DNA of 64,000 bases from Candidatus Babelota bacterium. GTDB taxonomy: Bacteria; Babelota; Babeliae; Babelales; Vermiphilaceae. The position numbers were made by a program, and so were the translations under genes. Where the stretch lies: positions 1-64,000 of the forward strand of contig JAJCZB010000071.1 in NCBI GenBank assembly GCA_029262595.1. The letters run 5' to 3'. Under the pieces are notes generated by a model, which worked only from the letters and a program-made list of their open reading frames with translations, searched no databases and was not told the DNA's origin. Each line of letters opens with the position of its first letter. Positions within the stretch are counted from its first letter, which is position 1. Of this stretch, positions 49,284-58,395 are shown in pieces.

Positions 49284-50453
49284 ATGCCAACGTACACAGT
49301 CAAACCAGATTTCATGACCGGAGACTATCCGGGAGTAGATGGAACACGGCTCCAGAAGATTCCTGTTCGTGTTGCGTCCACGGGATTTAACATAGATATT
49401 ACGACTGGTGGATTTCTTACCGTTGATGGTGAGACGCTTGTTCTCGACGATCGTGTCCTCCTCAAAGATCAAACTGATCCAATTGAAAACGGCATTTATC
49501 TAGCCAAAGTGGGAACTTGGGTTAGAGCTGCAGATCATTCAACCACCACAGTTGGAGGTGTGAACGGCGGTTATGTTGTTCTCATTTCAGCAGGTGTGCT
49601 CAACGGAAATCGAACTTTCCGTTTGGACGGCCTGGTTACGATCACAGTCGATACAGATCCTGCAACTTATTCTTCATCTGGCGGTAGTGGAATTGGGGAT
49701 GCGTCTGATGTTCCACTTGTTCCAGGATCAGATGCGGAGCAGATTCTCGGGGCCAATGAAGTTCAAACGGCTTTGGATATTCTTGCTCAGATATCAACAA
49801 GTGAAGACTATACTCTTGAATCAGCAACTCTCATTGCTAATGGCGCTGCTTTCGCTGCTACAGGTGTGACACTCAATGCGGGCCAGCGAACCATAATCAT
49901 GTTGATCGCAAGTAAGGAATCAGCACCTTTTGCGGATGCCACCGACTTCGACGAGCTCTCGGAATTTACCATAGTCCACCGCGGGGATGTGGAACCCTTG
50001 ATTGAGCCGACTGCAGGAATATCTGCCGGCGATGTCAGTGTGGATCCAGAAGCTTTTGTTTCTGCAATTGCGGATATTATCAGTCTAGGAACTGGTTTCC
50101 CCATGGTGAGCTTAAGTGCCAATAACGATGGAGGTACGGGTGGCGTGGCGCTACTCACAGTTACTTCCGACGGAATAGTAAGCGTAGGCCACGATGACAA
50201 TGGAGGTGCCGCTGCAGGTAATGCAGTATTTGTAGTTTTCCAGCGGTTGGCTATTTCACCGAATGATCCGTTCTGGGATGTGTTTACACGCAATAACATT
50301 ATTGTTGAACCCTTCGATACATGGAATGACACCTTTTGGAATGCCTTCAGTAGATCGGCTGAAATTACCGAGCCGTTTGATACTTGGGGTGATGCATTCT
50401 GGGGTGGCCGGACTTCACAGCTCGCCGAAGATTTTGAAGGTGTGTGGCCGTAG
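49284..50453 (+). CDS. Type-A fibre protein with WxDxFW repeats
   Basis: A 389-residue protein. The N-terminus has the adaptor motif VLLKDQTDPIENGIYLAKVG. Residues of about 170-320 form a domain ending in VGHDDNGGAAAGNAVFVVF, shared with 52081 and 54835. The C-terminal 70 residues carry three FDTWxDxFW-type repeats, then DFEGVWP. First of three type-A genes interleaved with the lectin-like type-B array. Confidence 0.68.
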   Translation: MPTYTVKPDFMTGDYPGVDGTRLQKIPVRVASTGFNIDITTGGFLTVDGETLVLDDRVLLKDQTDPIENGIYLAKVGTWVRAADHSTTTVGGVNGGYVVLISAGVLNGNRTFRLDGLVTITVDTDPATYSSSGGSGIGDASDVPLVPGSDAEQILGANEVQTALDILAQISTSEDYTLESATLIANGAAFAATGVTLNAGQRTIIMLIASKESAPFADATDFDELSEFTIVHRGDVEPLIEPTAGISAGDVSVDPEAFVSAIADIISLGTGFPMVSLSANNDGGTGGVALLTVTSDGIVSVGHDDNGGAAAGNAVFVVFQRLAISPNDPFWDVFTRNNIIVEPFDTWNDTFWNAFSRSAEITEPFDTWGDAFWGGRTSQLAEDFEGVWP

Positions 50454-50467
50454 GGTAGGGAGAAAAT

Positions 50468-51157
50468 ATGCCAAGTATAGATTGGTCATCAAAAATAGGG
50501 ACAGGCGCTCTGTCTATCGTTGCACATGCTGACAATGTTAGCCCATCCTTGATCGCTTTCATGAGCGGTAGCACCATTGCTCTTGCTCAGTTTGAGAGTG
50601 TAACGGGAGGGGATATTGGTGATTCTAGCGTCTCTACAGAGTCGCGTTATTTATGTTCCACTAATGCCAGTGATTGTAGCCTTTTCATGGCTTTGCGTTC
50701 TCAGTCCACTGCTGAGGACTCAGATCGTTATGAATGTGAAATCCTTTACAATTTACCGGGCGGTGGTGGTGTCGGTGTTATTGCCGATGTTACAGCTATT
50801 GTTCGCAGAGTCAATTCAACTGTAGCTACTACGCTTGGGTCGGTTGATGTTACAGGACTCATTCCTTCCGGAATAACTTTGAGCGGGGGCGGTACGCCAT
50901 TTGGCGCTTTCGAAGACGATTACAATCGTTGGAAATTTGAGTGTGCCGACGTTAGCCCAGCGGAGGTTGCACTGCGTGTGTCTGTGGCTCCCAAAGGGAC
51001 AACGTCTTATACGACGTTATTGGAAGTGTCGGATACGTCTGGGTCTAGGTTCAACAATACAGTGACGCCGAGCCGCTCCAGGTTTGGGTCAATCATTAGA
51101 TCGCTCAGTAATAATCAGTTCAGAATTGATGATGTCCTCTTTGAGAGCTTGACGTAA
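50468..51157 (+). CDS. Type-B lectin-like array protein 1
   Basis: A 229-residue protein. It begins MPSIDW and shows the array signature: QSTAEDSDRYECEI, RVNSTVATT, a YNRWKFE strand, SRSRFGS and a final DDVLFESL. A concanavalin-like sandwich is inferred from the strand pattern. Tail decoration or receptor binding is likely. GTAGGGAGAAAAT precedes the ATG. Confidence 0.62.
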   Translation: MPSIDWSSKIGTGALSIVAHADNVSPSLIAFMSGSTIALAQFESVTGGDIGDSSVSTESRYLCSTNASDCSLFMALRSQSTAEDSDRYECEILYNLPGGGGVGVIADVTAIVRRVNSTVATTLGSVDVTGLIPSGITLSGGGTPFGAFEDDYNRWKFECADVSPAEVALRVSVAPKGTTSYTTLLEVSDTSGSRFNNTVTPSRSRFGSIIRSLSNNQFRIDDVLFESLT

Positions 51158-51168
51158 GGGAAGGGTAA

Positions 51169-51855
51169 ATGGCTGCAGTAGACTGGACAGGTCCAATCGG
51201 AACCGGCCCTTTGGCTGTAGTGACTGACGTAGATAACGTTAGCCCTACTGATGTCATGTTCTCTGATTTCGCTGGTGGAACTACAAAAACTCAATATGAA
51301 AACATTACAGGTGGTGACCAAGGCGATTCGGGCATAGAAGCTGAGATAAAGCTCGAATATGGGAATAACCAAGGAACAGGATTGTCTGCCTTTTTGGGTC
51401 TTCGCTCCCAATCGACTGCCGAAGATTCTGATCGTTACGAAGCTGAAATAAATTATCTACCTTCTGCGGGAGGTGGTGGTCCAGGTGCAATGGTCGCTCT
51501 TGACCTTTATATGCGCAGAATAAATTCGACGGTGGCTACCACGATAGCGTATAGGAGAATCGAACCTGCGGATTTCAATACCCACATACCTGCTGGAATA
51601 ATTGTAGGTGGCGATGCTGATTTCAATCGTTGGCGCTTTGATGTCAAAGATGGTGCAGCTGGAGAAACACGTTTACGTCTAATGATAGCGCCCAAAGCAA
51701 CTTCTTCATTTTCGACGCTTATGGAAGTGAGTGATACGGCTGCTGGAAGATTTGACAATTCAGTTACTCCGAGTCGCGGGCGATTTGGGGCGCTGACTCA
51801 AAAAGTGGTAATGGAAATGAGAATGGATGACGTTGAGTTCTTCAGTTTGCCATAG
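51169..51855 (+). CDS. Type-B lectin-like array protein 2
   Basis: A 228-residue protein, the closest paralogue of array protein 1. QSTAEDSDRYEAEI and RINSTVATT are almost identical, and both start with an IGTG segment and a DNVSP turn. Divergence is concentrated in the loops, as expected for duplicated receptor-contact proteins. Confidence 0.62.
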   Translation: MAAVDWTGPIGTGPLAVVTDVDNVSPTDVMFSDFAGGTTKTQYENITGGDQGDSGIEAEIKLEYGNNQGTGLSAFLGLRSQSTAEDSDRYEAEINYLPSAGGGGPGAMVALDLYMRRINSTVATTIAYRRIEPADFNTHIPAGIIVGGDADFNRWRFDVKDGAAGETRLRLMIAPKATSSFSTLMEVSDTAAGRFDNSVTPSRGRFGALTQKVVMEMRMDDVEFFSLP

Positions 51856-51863
51856 GAGAAAAA

Positions 51864-52073
51864 ATGACGGTAAAAATAAATGCGAACGAAGACATGGTTG
51901 GTCCAGAGGGAGTGCTTGATGTTAGTACGTACACCGCTAATGCTCCTGATGATGTTGAATATGTGGTGTCTGAGGGGAAAGTAATTCTGAAGAAACACCC
52001 TTCATACCCGAGTTGGGACCGCTACAGCGATCAAACTTGGTTGGATCTAGTAAACAGTATTGAAAATCCGTAG
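51864..52073 (+). CDS. Small hypothetical protein in the array
   Basis: A 69-residue acidic protein with AGGAGAAAAA upstream. No family recognised. It interrupts the A/B paralogue array and ends seven bases before a type-A gene, so it may be an adaptor or a fragment of one. Confidence 0.6.
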   Translation: MTVKINANEDMVGPEGVLDVSTYTANAPDDVEYVVSEGKVILKKHPSYPSWDRYSDQTWLDLVNSIENP

Positions 52074-52080
52074 GTAAAGA

Positions 52081-52905
52081 ATGACGAATCGCGCAGAACA
52101 AATGCTTCCAGTACGACTCCCCAGTGATACTGCGGCTGAGGCTTTGTTAGGTAATAAACTTGTAGCTGGTGCGCAATATTTCAGAACGTCTGATGGTGTT
52201 ATTCGTGAATATGATGGGACGGTTTGGGGTACGGTAGCCTCGGCTACGGTACTTGCTTACGGTGGATCTGGAGTCATCCCGAACGGAAAAGTGTTAGCCA
52301 GTGCTGGTTTTACACTTGTAAACGGTAACGAGTATTTAATCGCTATTGCTGCGAGTAACGATGCGGCGCCTATATTGGCTGCTGAAGTAGATGCCTCAGA
52401 TGACTTCAATATTGTAACTGAAAGTTTGGAGAATCCGTACGTAGAGTTTGTCACGGCACTGAACGCTGGAACGGTGAATCCTTTGCAAGAAGGTGTAGCT
52501 GCTGTTTCACTAAAGATGCAAACAGTAGGTATTGGGAATCGTGATATCGTAGCTGCCTTTGCTCTAAATGATTTGAACGGGGGCGTCATTATCTTGCGTG
52601 TGCGTAATGATGGTGAAGTATTGGTTGGTCATGAAAATAATGGTGGTGCTTCCTCAGGTAATGGAGCGTTTGTCATATATGGACAAGTTCCAGTCACCTT
52701 AGACCCGCCAGATGTTTTTACTCTCTTTGGTGAAACCCCTCTTGATACAGAGGAGTTTGACGATTGGTTTGGGTCGTTTTTCTCCGATCTCACTCCAACT
52801 GAAGAGGTTAATGAAGAGTTCACCGATTGGCATGGAAGTTTCTGGACAGGAAAAACTTACAACGTTCTTACGACTGAAGACTTTGAGACGGGTTGGCCTA
52901 CATAG
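52081..52905 (+). CDS. Type-A fibre protein with WxGSFW repeats
   Basis: A 274-residue protein. A central domain ending in VGHENNGGASSGNGAFVIYG matches 49284 and 54835. The C-terminus has FDDWFGSFF and FTDWHGSFWTGK repeats and a final FETGWP. Its N-terminus differs from the other type-A proteins (starts with a 60-residue segment containing YFRTSDGVIREYDGT). Confidence 0.65.
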   Translation: MTNRAEQMLPVRLPSDTAAEALLGNKLVAGAQYFRTSDGVIREYDGTVWGTVASATVLAYGGSGVIPNGKVLASAGFTLVNGNEYLIAIAASNDAAPILAAEVDASDDFNIVTESLENPYVEFVTALNAGTVNPLQEGVAAVSLKMQTVGIGNRDIVAAFALNDLNGGVIILRVRNDGEVLVGHENNGGASSGNGAFVIYGQVPVTLDPPDVFTLFGETPLDTEEFDDWFGSFFSDLTPTEEVNEEFTDWHGSFWTGKTYNVLTTEDFETGWPT

Positions 52906-52914
52906 GTAATTGAT

Positions 52915-53517
52915 ATGGCTGTAGAAGATTGGGATCAAGTTGGAACAGGACCGTTTCCGGTCATTGGTGATCCATTGTCTTTGGGGGATACATCAGATGT
53001 CTTCCAAGTTCTAACAAGTACCGATGTTTTCCTTCAATACGCTCCGGCTGGTGTAACTCACACAGACGAAAACTCGGGGATAATCCTCGACGCTAAACGC
53101 TTTGCGAGTACAAGTTCAGCAATTCTACAACTCGCACTCCGCGCTCAAGATGACACTGTGGCTGCTGACAGATACGTGTGCCAAATAATACTCAGTAACG
53201 GGACCGCAACCGCTTCTATAGTCAAGTATTTAGGAGGCTTGGTAGATTCGACTATGCTTGTGGCCACTCCTATATCCTATCCGCAGGGTCTGTCGACTGA
53301 GTATCAACGCTATAAGTTCGTGTGCATAACGAATCCGGTGGGCGGGGATGCGGAATTGAAGATTGATGTGTTCAATTTTACCACTCAGTTATTTGAGGAA
53401 ATCGGCCGAGGCACAGACGCGGCTACTCCTTTAGGTGCTGGTAGGATTAGGGCAGGTACGTTGAGTTCTAATAGAGAAATTCGTATGGATCGAATTATTC
53501 CACTAGCTTTGTCGTAG
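52915..53517 (+). CDS. Type-B lectin-like array protein 3
   Basis: A 200-residue protein beginning MAVEDWDQVGTG. It shows DRYVCQI, a YQRYKFV strand and a GRIRAG...RMDRI ending, the type-B signature. Somewhat shorter loops than proteins 1 and 2. Same inferred fold and role. Confidence 0.6.
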   Translation: MAVEDWDQVGTGPFPVIGDPLSLGDTSDVFQVLTSTDVFLQYAPAGVTHTDENSGIILDAKRFASTSSAILQLALRAQDDTVAADRYVCQIILSNGTATASIVKYLGGLVDSTMLVATPISYPQGLSTEYQRYKFVCITNPVGGDAELKIDVFNFTTQLFEEIGRGTDAATPLGAGRIRAGTLSSNREIRMDRIIPLALS

Positions 53518-53526
53518 GAAGACTGA

Positions 53527-54177
53527 ATGGCTTTTGCAGATTTTACTATCAGCGGTGCGGATGCGGGCAGCGTGCTCGCGATTGCCGGTACACCCACCCC
53601 ACCAAGCGGAACGTTGGCCGTCAGGTTTTTGGGTGAGGAGGAGATATTCCTCGAACGCACATCGATAGGGAACGTTCTAGATAGCTATATGGAGTTCCAT
53701 TACCTAAGAGTCCCGTCAACAAACACCGTGTCTATGACGGCGAACTTCAGGAAACAAGGAGCTTTGGTTACGGATGATAGATATGAGCTCAATGTTACGT
53801 TGAATTCTTCTCCGGGTACAGGGTTAGGGTTAGTAACTGCACTTAGATACAACAGTACAGTGGCATCTACCTTAGGCTACTTCCTCAATACCGTAGGTCT
53901 TGGCCTTCCTAGTGGCGATAGTTATACGACTGATTATGCGCGTATGCGGTTGAGCTGCGCGGATTTCACTGATTTTGCGGGAACACGGACTCGTTTAAGG
54001 ATGGAACTTTTCGATCCGGGTCCTTTGAATGACTTCGTTGAAGTGATGACTGTAGAAGATTGGGATCAAACAAACCGTATATCCACTTCTGGGCGCATGA
54101 CGATTGGCGGGGCAGGTAATAGTACCGCAGGTCGGCAATGGAGATTAGACGATTTGATATTCGGAACCCTTACGTAA
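53527..54177 (+). CDS. Type-B lectin-like array protein 4
   Basis: A 216-residue protein beginning MAFADF. Signature elements are DDRYELNV, RYNSTVASTLG, YARMRLS, a TRLRMELF strand, GRMTIGG and a terminal RLDDLIF. The NSTVA strand is shared with proteins 1, 2 and 5. Confidence 0.6.
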   Translation: MAFADFTISGADAGSVLAIAGTPTPPSGTLAVRFLGEEEIFLERTSIGNVLDSYMEFHYLRVPSTNTVSMTANFRKQGALVTDDRYELNVTLNSSPGTGLGLVTALRYNSTVASTLGYFLNTVGLGLPSGDSYTTDYARMRLSCADFTDFAGTRTRLRMELFDPGPLNDFVEVMTVEDWDQTNRISTSGRMTIGGAGNSTAGRQWRLDDLIFGTLT

Positions 54178-54187
54178 CGAGATTGAT

Positions 54188-54835
54188 ATGGCAAGTGGAG
54201 ACTGGAAACAATCTGGAGATGAGGGATACGGTACCGTATTTGGCCCCGGTTTGTTCATACAATCCGATGGTGTCACTCCTGAAATGTTTTTGATCCTGTC
54301 GGGTCCGCAGGACATCCAATACCAATTAGCTGCTGGTGGGTCAGATACGCTTATAGAAGATGGAGAGTTGGAATTTCTTCATCGTAGAATAGGTGGATCT
54401 ACCAGTACAGGAACCATGGGTATATCGTTCAGGGTTAAAGCTGATGCGTCAGATGCCGACAGATACAGAGTTTTGTTAACTACGTCCCTATTAGGGACCT
54501 CTGTTACACCGCAGCTGCAACGATTCAATTCGACTGTTCTCACCACTGTATCTGGTCCTGGTGCCATTCCTTACCCGGACGGGATAACCAATGGTAACGG
54601 ATGGCACAGGTTCCGGGTACGTTGGGCCGATACCCTCACCCCCGTCCCAGCCGTACGTATCGTGCTCGAAGTTTTTGATCCCGGCACCGGGTTGTTTTCG
54701 ACTCTCATAAAAGTGGATGATCCATCTGCTAGCCGTATAACAGGTGCAGGCCGAGTCAGGTTCGGTGGTTCAGATGGCGGATCAAGTGGGAGAGACGCGC
54801 TGATTGATAGCTTCATCGTAAGGAGCTTGAGCTAA
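54188..54835 (+). CDS. Type-B lectin-like array protein 5
   Basis: A 215-residue protein beginning MASGDWKQSG. It has DADRYRVLL, RFNSTVLTT, a WHRFRVRW strand, VRIVLEVF and GRVRFGGSDGGSS. Its stop overlaps the ATG of the next type-A gene, so the two are translationally coupled. Confidence 0.6.
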   Translation: MASGDWKQSGDEGYGTVFGPGLFIQSDGVTPEMFLILSGPQDIQYQLAAGGSDTLIEDGELEFLHRRIGGSTSTGTMGISFRVKADASDADRYRVLLTTSLLGTSVTPQLQRFNSTVLTTVSGPGAIPYPDGITNGNGWHRFRVRWADTLTPVPAVRIVLEVFDPGTGLFSTLIKVDDPSASRITGAGRVRFGGSDGGSSGRDALIDSFIVRSLS

Positions 54836-56295
54836 TGGCAGACTTAGGTGTATTTCCAAACGAAGCAGCCGCGGCGGCGGGGGCCAAGAACGGCATCCCG
54901 GTAGTCGGGGACTCCTACTTCGACTTTACCCTGCAACGCAAACGTGTTTTTGATGTGAACAAAGTATGGGTCACTCAAGATGCTCAGCCGGAATTTCAAT
55001 TGATTGCTTCTGGTATTGTAGCCAATGGTTCAGCTCAAGGACTCATTGACATATTGCAGGCTCTTCCCGCTAGAGTTGATTATCTAGTTACAGTAGCTGC
55101 AAGTGATGATTCGGCGTTGTTTACCATTGAAGAATTCGCTACCAAGGATCAAGTGACTTTTGTGTCGGATCGTTTTGGCGAACTTCTCATTGAACCCACC
55201 CAAGCGATAGTTGGAGGTAAGACCCAACCGTCCGTTGGTAGAGCCGTAGCTGCCGCATTTCAAATGAGTGAAACAGGGACTACTCAAGGAGTGCTGGCTA
55301 GTATTACTGCGCAATCAGACGTCAATGGTGGAACTGCCACACTCACTGTCAGTGCTGATGGACGTATTCAGATAGTTCATGATAATAATGGGGGGCTTGC
55401 CTCTGGCAATGCGGCCTTCCAAGTATATGGACGGCCTCCATTCGTCTTGGGCACAGACTTTTGGGCACAGTTCGGTGTGAACATCATCACTGATGACACT
55501 TTCGACGATTGGGGTGATGCATTTTGGGGAGGCAAGATTGTCGGGAATGAGATCACTACTCCGTTTGAAGGCTTCGGCGACACATTCTTTGATGGCAAGG
55601 CTGTGGCGAACGAGGTAACCGACAATTTTGATGGCTTTGGAGACACTTTTTGGGGCGGCAAGGTAGTGACCAATGAACTAGCGTTGGACCCCTTTGAGTC
55701 TGCAGTACACAGCGATACGCTATTTGAGGTGACATTAACCCCAAGTTCAGTAGCGACAGAAAATTTCGACGACTTCGGTAATACGTTGTTTGACGTGACA
55801 CTGACCCCAAGCTCAGTCGCCACCGAGAGCTTCGACGACTTTGGAGACACGTTCTGGTCGGGCAAGACCGAGGGTGTCCCTCAAGATACCGAGGATTTTG
55901 AACCGGCAAGCTGGCCCGGTACTATGGATGTTCACGAAGATACTGCAGGTGGCGCTTCAATAAGTGATGGAGATGCAGCCGCTGGAAACCGTGTCTTTGG
56001 GCAGCAGGCTATTGGAGCAGGCCCAACTGCCGATGCGATAATATTCATACAAAATATAGGAACAGGTCCTGTACATCTTGGAACGCCTACACTCAGTGGG
56101 ACTGACGCTGGGGAGTTCGGACTTGATACAACTGGATTTGTGAACGCGCTGAATCCAGGTCAGAGTACAACGTTTGAGGTATTCTTCGACCCAACAGCTA
56201 TTCAGGTGTCGGCGGCTACAGTGAATATAACGACGGATGATCCGGCTATTACTGGTGATTTCACTTTTGACTTATCAGGTGAGGGTATAGCCTAA
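54835..56295 (+). CDS. Type-A fibre protein with expanded WGDxFW repeats and ASH-like C-terminus
   Basis: A 486-residue protein. Residues of about 60-210 are the type-A domain ending VHDNNGGLASGNAAFQVYG. Residues of about 220-360 hold seven repeats of the form FDxFGDTFWGGK or FDDFGNTLFDVTLTPS. The last 115 residues (GNRVFGQQAIGAG ... ISGTDAGEF-type ... ITTDDPAITGDFTFDLSG) resemble an ASH/choice-of-anchor beta-sandwich. It has the largest repeat number of the three type-A genes. Confidence 0.68.
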   Translation: MADLGVFPNEAAAAAGAKNGIPVVGDSYFDFTLQRKRVFDVNKVWVTQDAQPEFQLIASGIVANGSAQGLIDILQALPARVDYLVTVAASDDSALFTIEEFATKDQVTFVSDRFGELLIEPTQAIVGGKTQPSVGRAVAAAFQMSETGTTQGVLASITAQSDVNGGTATLTVSADGRIQIVHDNNGGLASGNAAFQVYGRPPFVLGTDFWAQFGVNIITDDTFDDWGDAFWGGKIVGNEITTPFEGFGDTFFDGKAVANEVTDNFDGFGDTFWGGKVVTNELALDPFESAVHSDTLFEVTLTPSSVATENFDDFGNTLFDVTLTPSSVATESFDDFGDTFWSGKTEGVPQDTEDFEPASWPGTMDVHEDTAGGASISDGDAAAGNRVFGQQAIGAGPTADAIIFIQNIGTGPVHLGTPTLSGTDAGEFGLDTTGFVNALNPGQSTTFEVFFDPTAIQVSAATVNITTDDPAITGDFTFDLSGEGIA

Positions 56296-56296
56296 A

Positions 56297-56977
56297 ATGG
56301 CGTTTGGTGACTTTACACAAATTGGCGGCACTGATTTCGTTGCCTACGACCTCTCGGATATTCCTCCAGGTGGCTCTGGCACAAACGTGCTAGGGCTTGT
56401 GGATTCGACCGACGGGCAAGGTTTCACCAGCGACGAGGAAAATCACCTTCAAAGCGATGTCCTGGCCGCTTCCCAGACGAACGTGCGTATTAAGGCGTGG
56501 GTGAAGATGCTGTCGCATACTGGAGGAAGTTCGGCCAGGCGGACAGAGATGAAGTTCATATCCCACTGCCAAGACGACACACTCGGTGCGGACAGATATG
56601 AAGGACGTATTCGGCTCGTAGAAGCCGGCGGAGGCCCGCTCATGTCCGCGCAAATAGTGCGAGTGGACTCTGGTCAAGACGCCGTTCTTTCTACCACCTT
56701 GCAATTGGCAGATACGGTGCTCGTTCCCAATGCTCCGGATGACTGGAACTATTGGAGTTATGAGACATTTGTAGATAGCGGACAGACACATATACGCTTA
56801 CAAGTAGCATCCAGCGTTATCGCTACTCCGCAGATTATCCTGGAATGCATAGACGGCAGCGGCAATCAACATGGGGCGGGTCGCGTTCGGGTGGGCGGTA
56901 GGATAAACTTCACTAGCGGGTCAGATGTCAACTACAGACTTCTTGTGGATGACTTGGAATTGGACACCCTGACCTAA
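56297..56977 (+). CDS. Type-B lectin-like array protein 6
   Basis: A 226-residue protein beginning MAFGDFTQIGG. It carries GADRYEGRI, RVDSGQDAVLS, a WNYWSYE strand, THIRLQV and GRVRVGGRI. It starts one base after the type-A stop. Base composition is slightly more GC-rich than in array proteins 1-3. Confidence 0.6.
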   Translation: MAFGDFTQIGGTDFVAYDLSDIPPGGSGTNVLGLVDSTDGQGFTSDEENHLQSDVLAASQTNVRIKAWVKMLSHTGGSSARRTEMKFISHCQDDTLGADRYEGRIRLVEAGGGPLMSAQIVRVDSGQDAVLSTTLQLADTVLVPNAPDDWNYWSYETFVDSGQTHIRLQVASSVIATPQIILECIDGSGNQHGAGRVRVGGRINFTSGSDVNYRLLVDDLELDTLT

Positions 56978-56987
56978 GGAGATGTAG

Positions 56988-57692
56988 ATGGCAAATACAG
57001 ACTGGTTGGACATCGGAGATCATACGAGCGCGATAGCCAATGAAACTCATGGCGTCGGTGTGATGTTCGACGACGACGCGCAGAGCGGTGACGGTGTATT
57101 TGGCTGGAATGGCGGATCAGACGTATTGGACCCCTTATTAGCAGGGCCGGCATCATTCATTCAAAATGAATCTATAGGGACGGCAGGCGACGTCGGGGAC
57201 GTACGAATTCAAGTAAAGATGAAAATCAACAGAATAGCCAATGGGGGGTCAGGTAGGGACGCTGCCGCCCACCTTGTAGTTGGTGCTCAAAGTGACGTTC
57301 TTTTGGCAGACATGTACGAAGCCATGATCAATATGGATATCGGCGCTGCGGCACAAAATACGTTCGGTATGATAAGGCGTTGGAATAGTGGAGTAGCTAC
57401 AACTTTAGTGGCGACGAAACCCATACTCGGAGCCACATTCTTTTTGAATGGCCTCAACTCTTGGAATGACTACCGGTTCGAGCGAGCCGTGGTTAGTGGT
57501 CAAGTACACCTGCGTCTAACTATGTCGGACGATGGTTTTACGACCAAAAGAACCATTATGGAAACCATTGATGGGAGCGGTAGTGCCATAACCGGTGTCG
57601 GGAAAGTGCGTTTGGGTGCCACAATTGATAATGGCACGTTCCTCGGTGCCCAAGTGCTCATGGATGACCTTGACATTTCCACCTTGGCGTAA
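56988..57692 (+). CDS. Type-B lectin-like array protein 7
   Basis: A 234-residue protein beginning MANTDWLDIG, preceded by AAGGAGATGTAG. It has ADMYEAMI, RRWNSGVATT, a WNDYRFE strand, VHLRLTM, GKVRLGATI and a final MDDLDISTL. Confidence 0.6.
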   Translation: MANTDWLDIGDHTSAIANETHGVGVMFDDDAQSGDGVFGWNGGSDVLDPLLAGPASFIQNESIGTAGDVGDVRIQVKMKINRIANGGSGRDAAAHLVVGAQSDVLLADMYEAMINMDIGAAAQNTFGMIRRWNSGVATTLVATKPILGATFFLNGLNSWNDYRFERAVVSGQVHLRLTMSDDGFTTKRTIMETIDGSGSAITGVGKVRLGATIDNGTFLGAQVLMDDLDISTLA

Positions 57693-57704
57693 GGAGATAT
57701 TGAA

Positions 57705-58388
57705 ATGGCGAATACAGATTTTACTAGGGTGGAATATGTACCTGGGGCCGGAAATATTTCTGGCGGTGTTGTGTTCAGTGAAGAGGTTCAAAGCCCTCCA
57801 AATGTTCTTGTTGCTACGGTTGACAATGACACCACTGCTCCTAGTTACGTATGGTATCAATCGATAACCAATGGCGGTTCTGGGTTTGAGAATCATCAAG
57901 TTGACGTAAAGTCGATCCCCGAAAACGGCGCAGGCACAGATAATGACCAAATGGCTATGCTTCTGTGCGTCGGATGCCAAGGTGTAACGGGTAATGATGA
58001 TAGGTACGAATTCAGGCAAAATTTGAGTACCGATAACAGTATTATCAATCTCGCTGGGCAGAATCTTAACTATCTGGAAATCGTGCGGGTAGTCGGTGGT
58101 GTTGATACCGTCTTAATTCGCATGCCTCGTATATTGTTGCCCGGCGGTAATAAGCTTTGGAGGCGTTGGAGATTCCAGAAATTCACAGACGGAGCGGGCG
58201 TACGCCTGCGAGTAGAGTTTGCCCCAGACCCTTTCACCACCTTTACTACGGCATTGGAAACTGAAGATACTGATGCCGCGCGTATCGTTTCTCCCGGAGA
58301 AATTCGTGTTGGCGGAAGGGCAACCGGGCCTGCTTCTTTTTTTAACGGTGCGTTGTTCGACGACATACTCGTAGATTCGCTTTCATAA
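57705..58388 (+). CDS. Type-B lectin-like array protein 8
   Basis: A 227-residue protein beginning MANTDFTRVE, with AAGGAGATATTGA upstream. Signature strands are DDRYEFRQ, RVVGGVDTVL, WRRWRFQKF, VRLRVEF and GEIRVGGRA. The VGGVxT segment is shared with protein 9 rather than the NSTVA version. Confidence 0.6.
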   Translation: MANTDFTRVEYVPGAGNISGGVVFSEEVQSPPNVLVATVDNDTTAPSYVWYQSITNGGSGFENHQVDVKSIPENGAGTDNDQMAMLLCVGCQGVTGNDDRYEFRQNLSTDNSIINLAGQNLNYLEIVRVVGGVDTVLIRMPRILLPGGNKLWRRWRFQKFTDGAGVRLRVEFAPDPFTTFTTALETEDTDAARIVSPGEIRVGGRATGPASFFNGALFDDILVDSLS

Positions 58389-58395
58389 GAGAACC

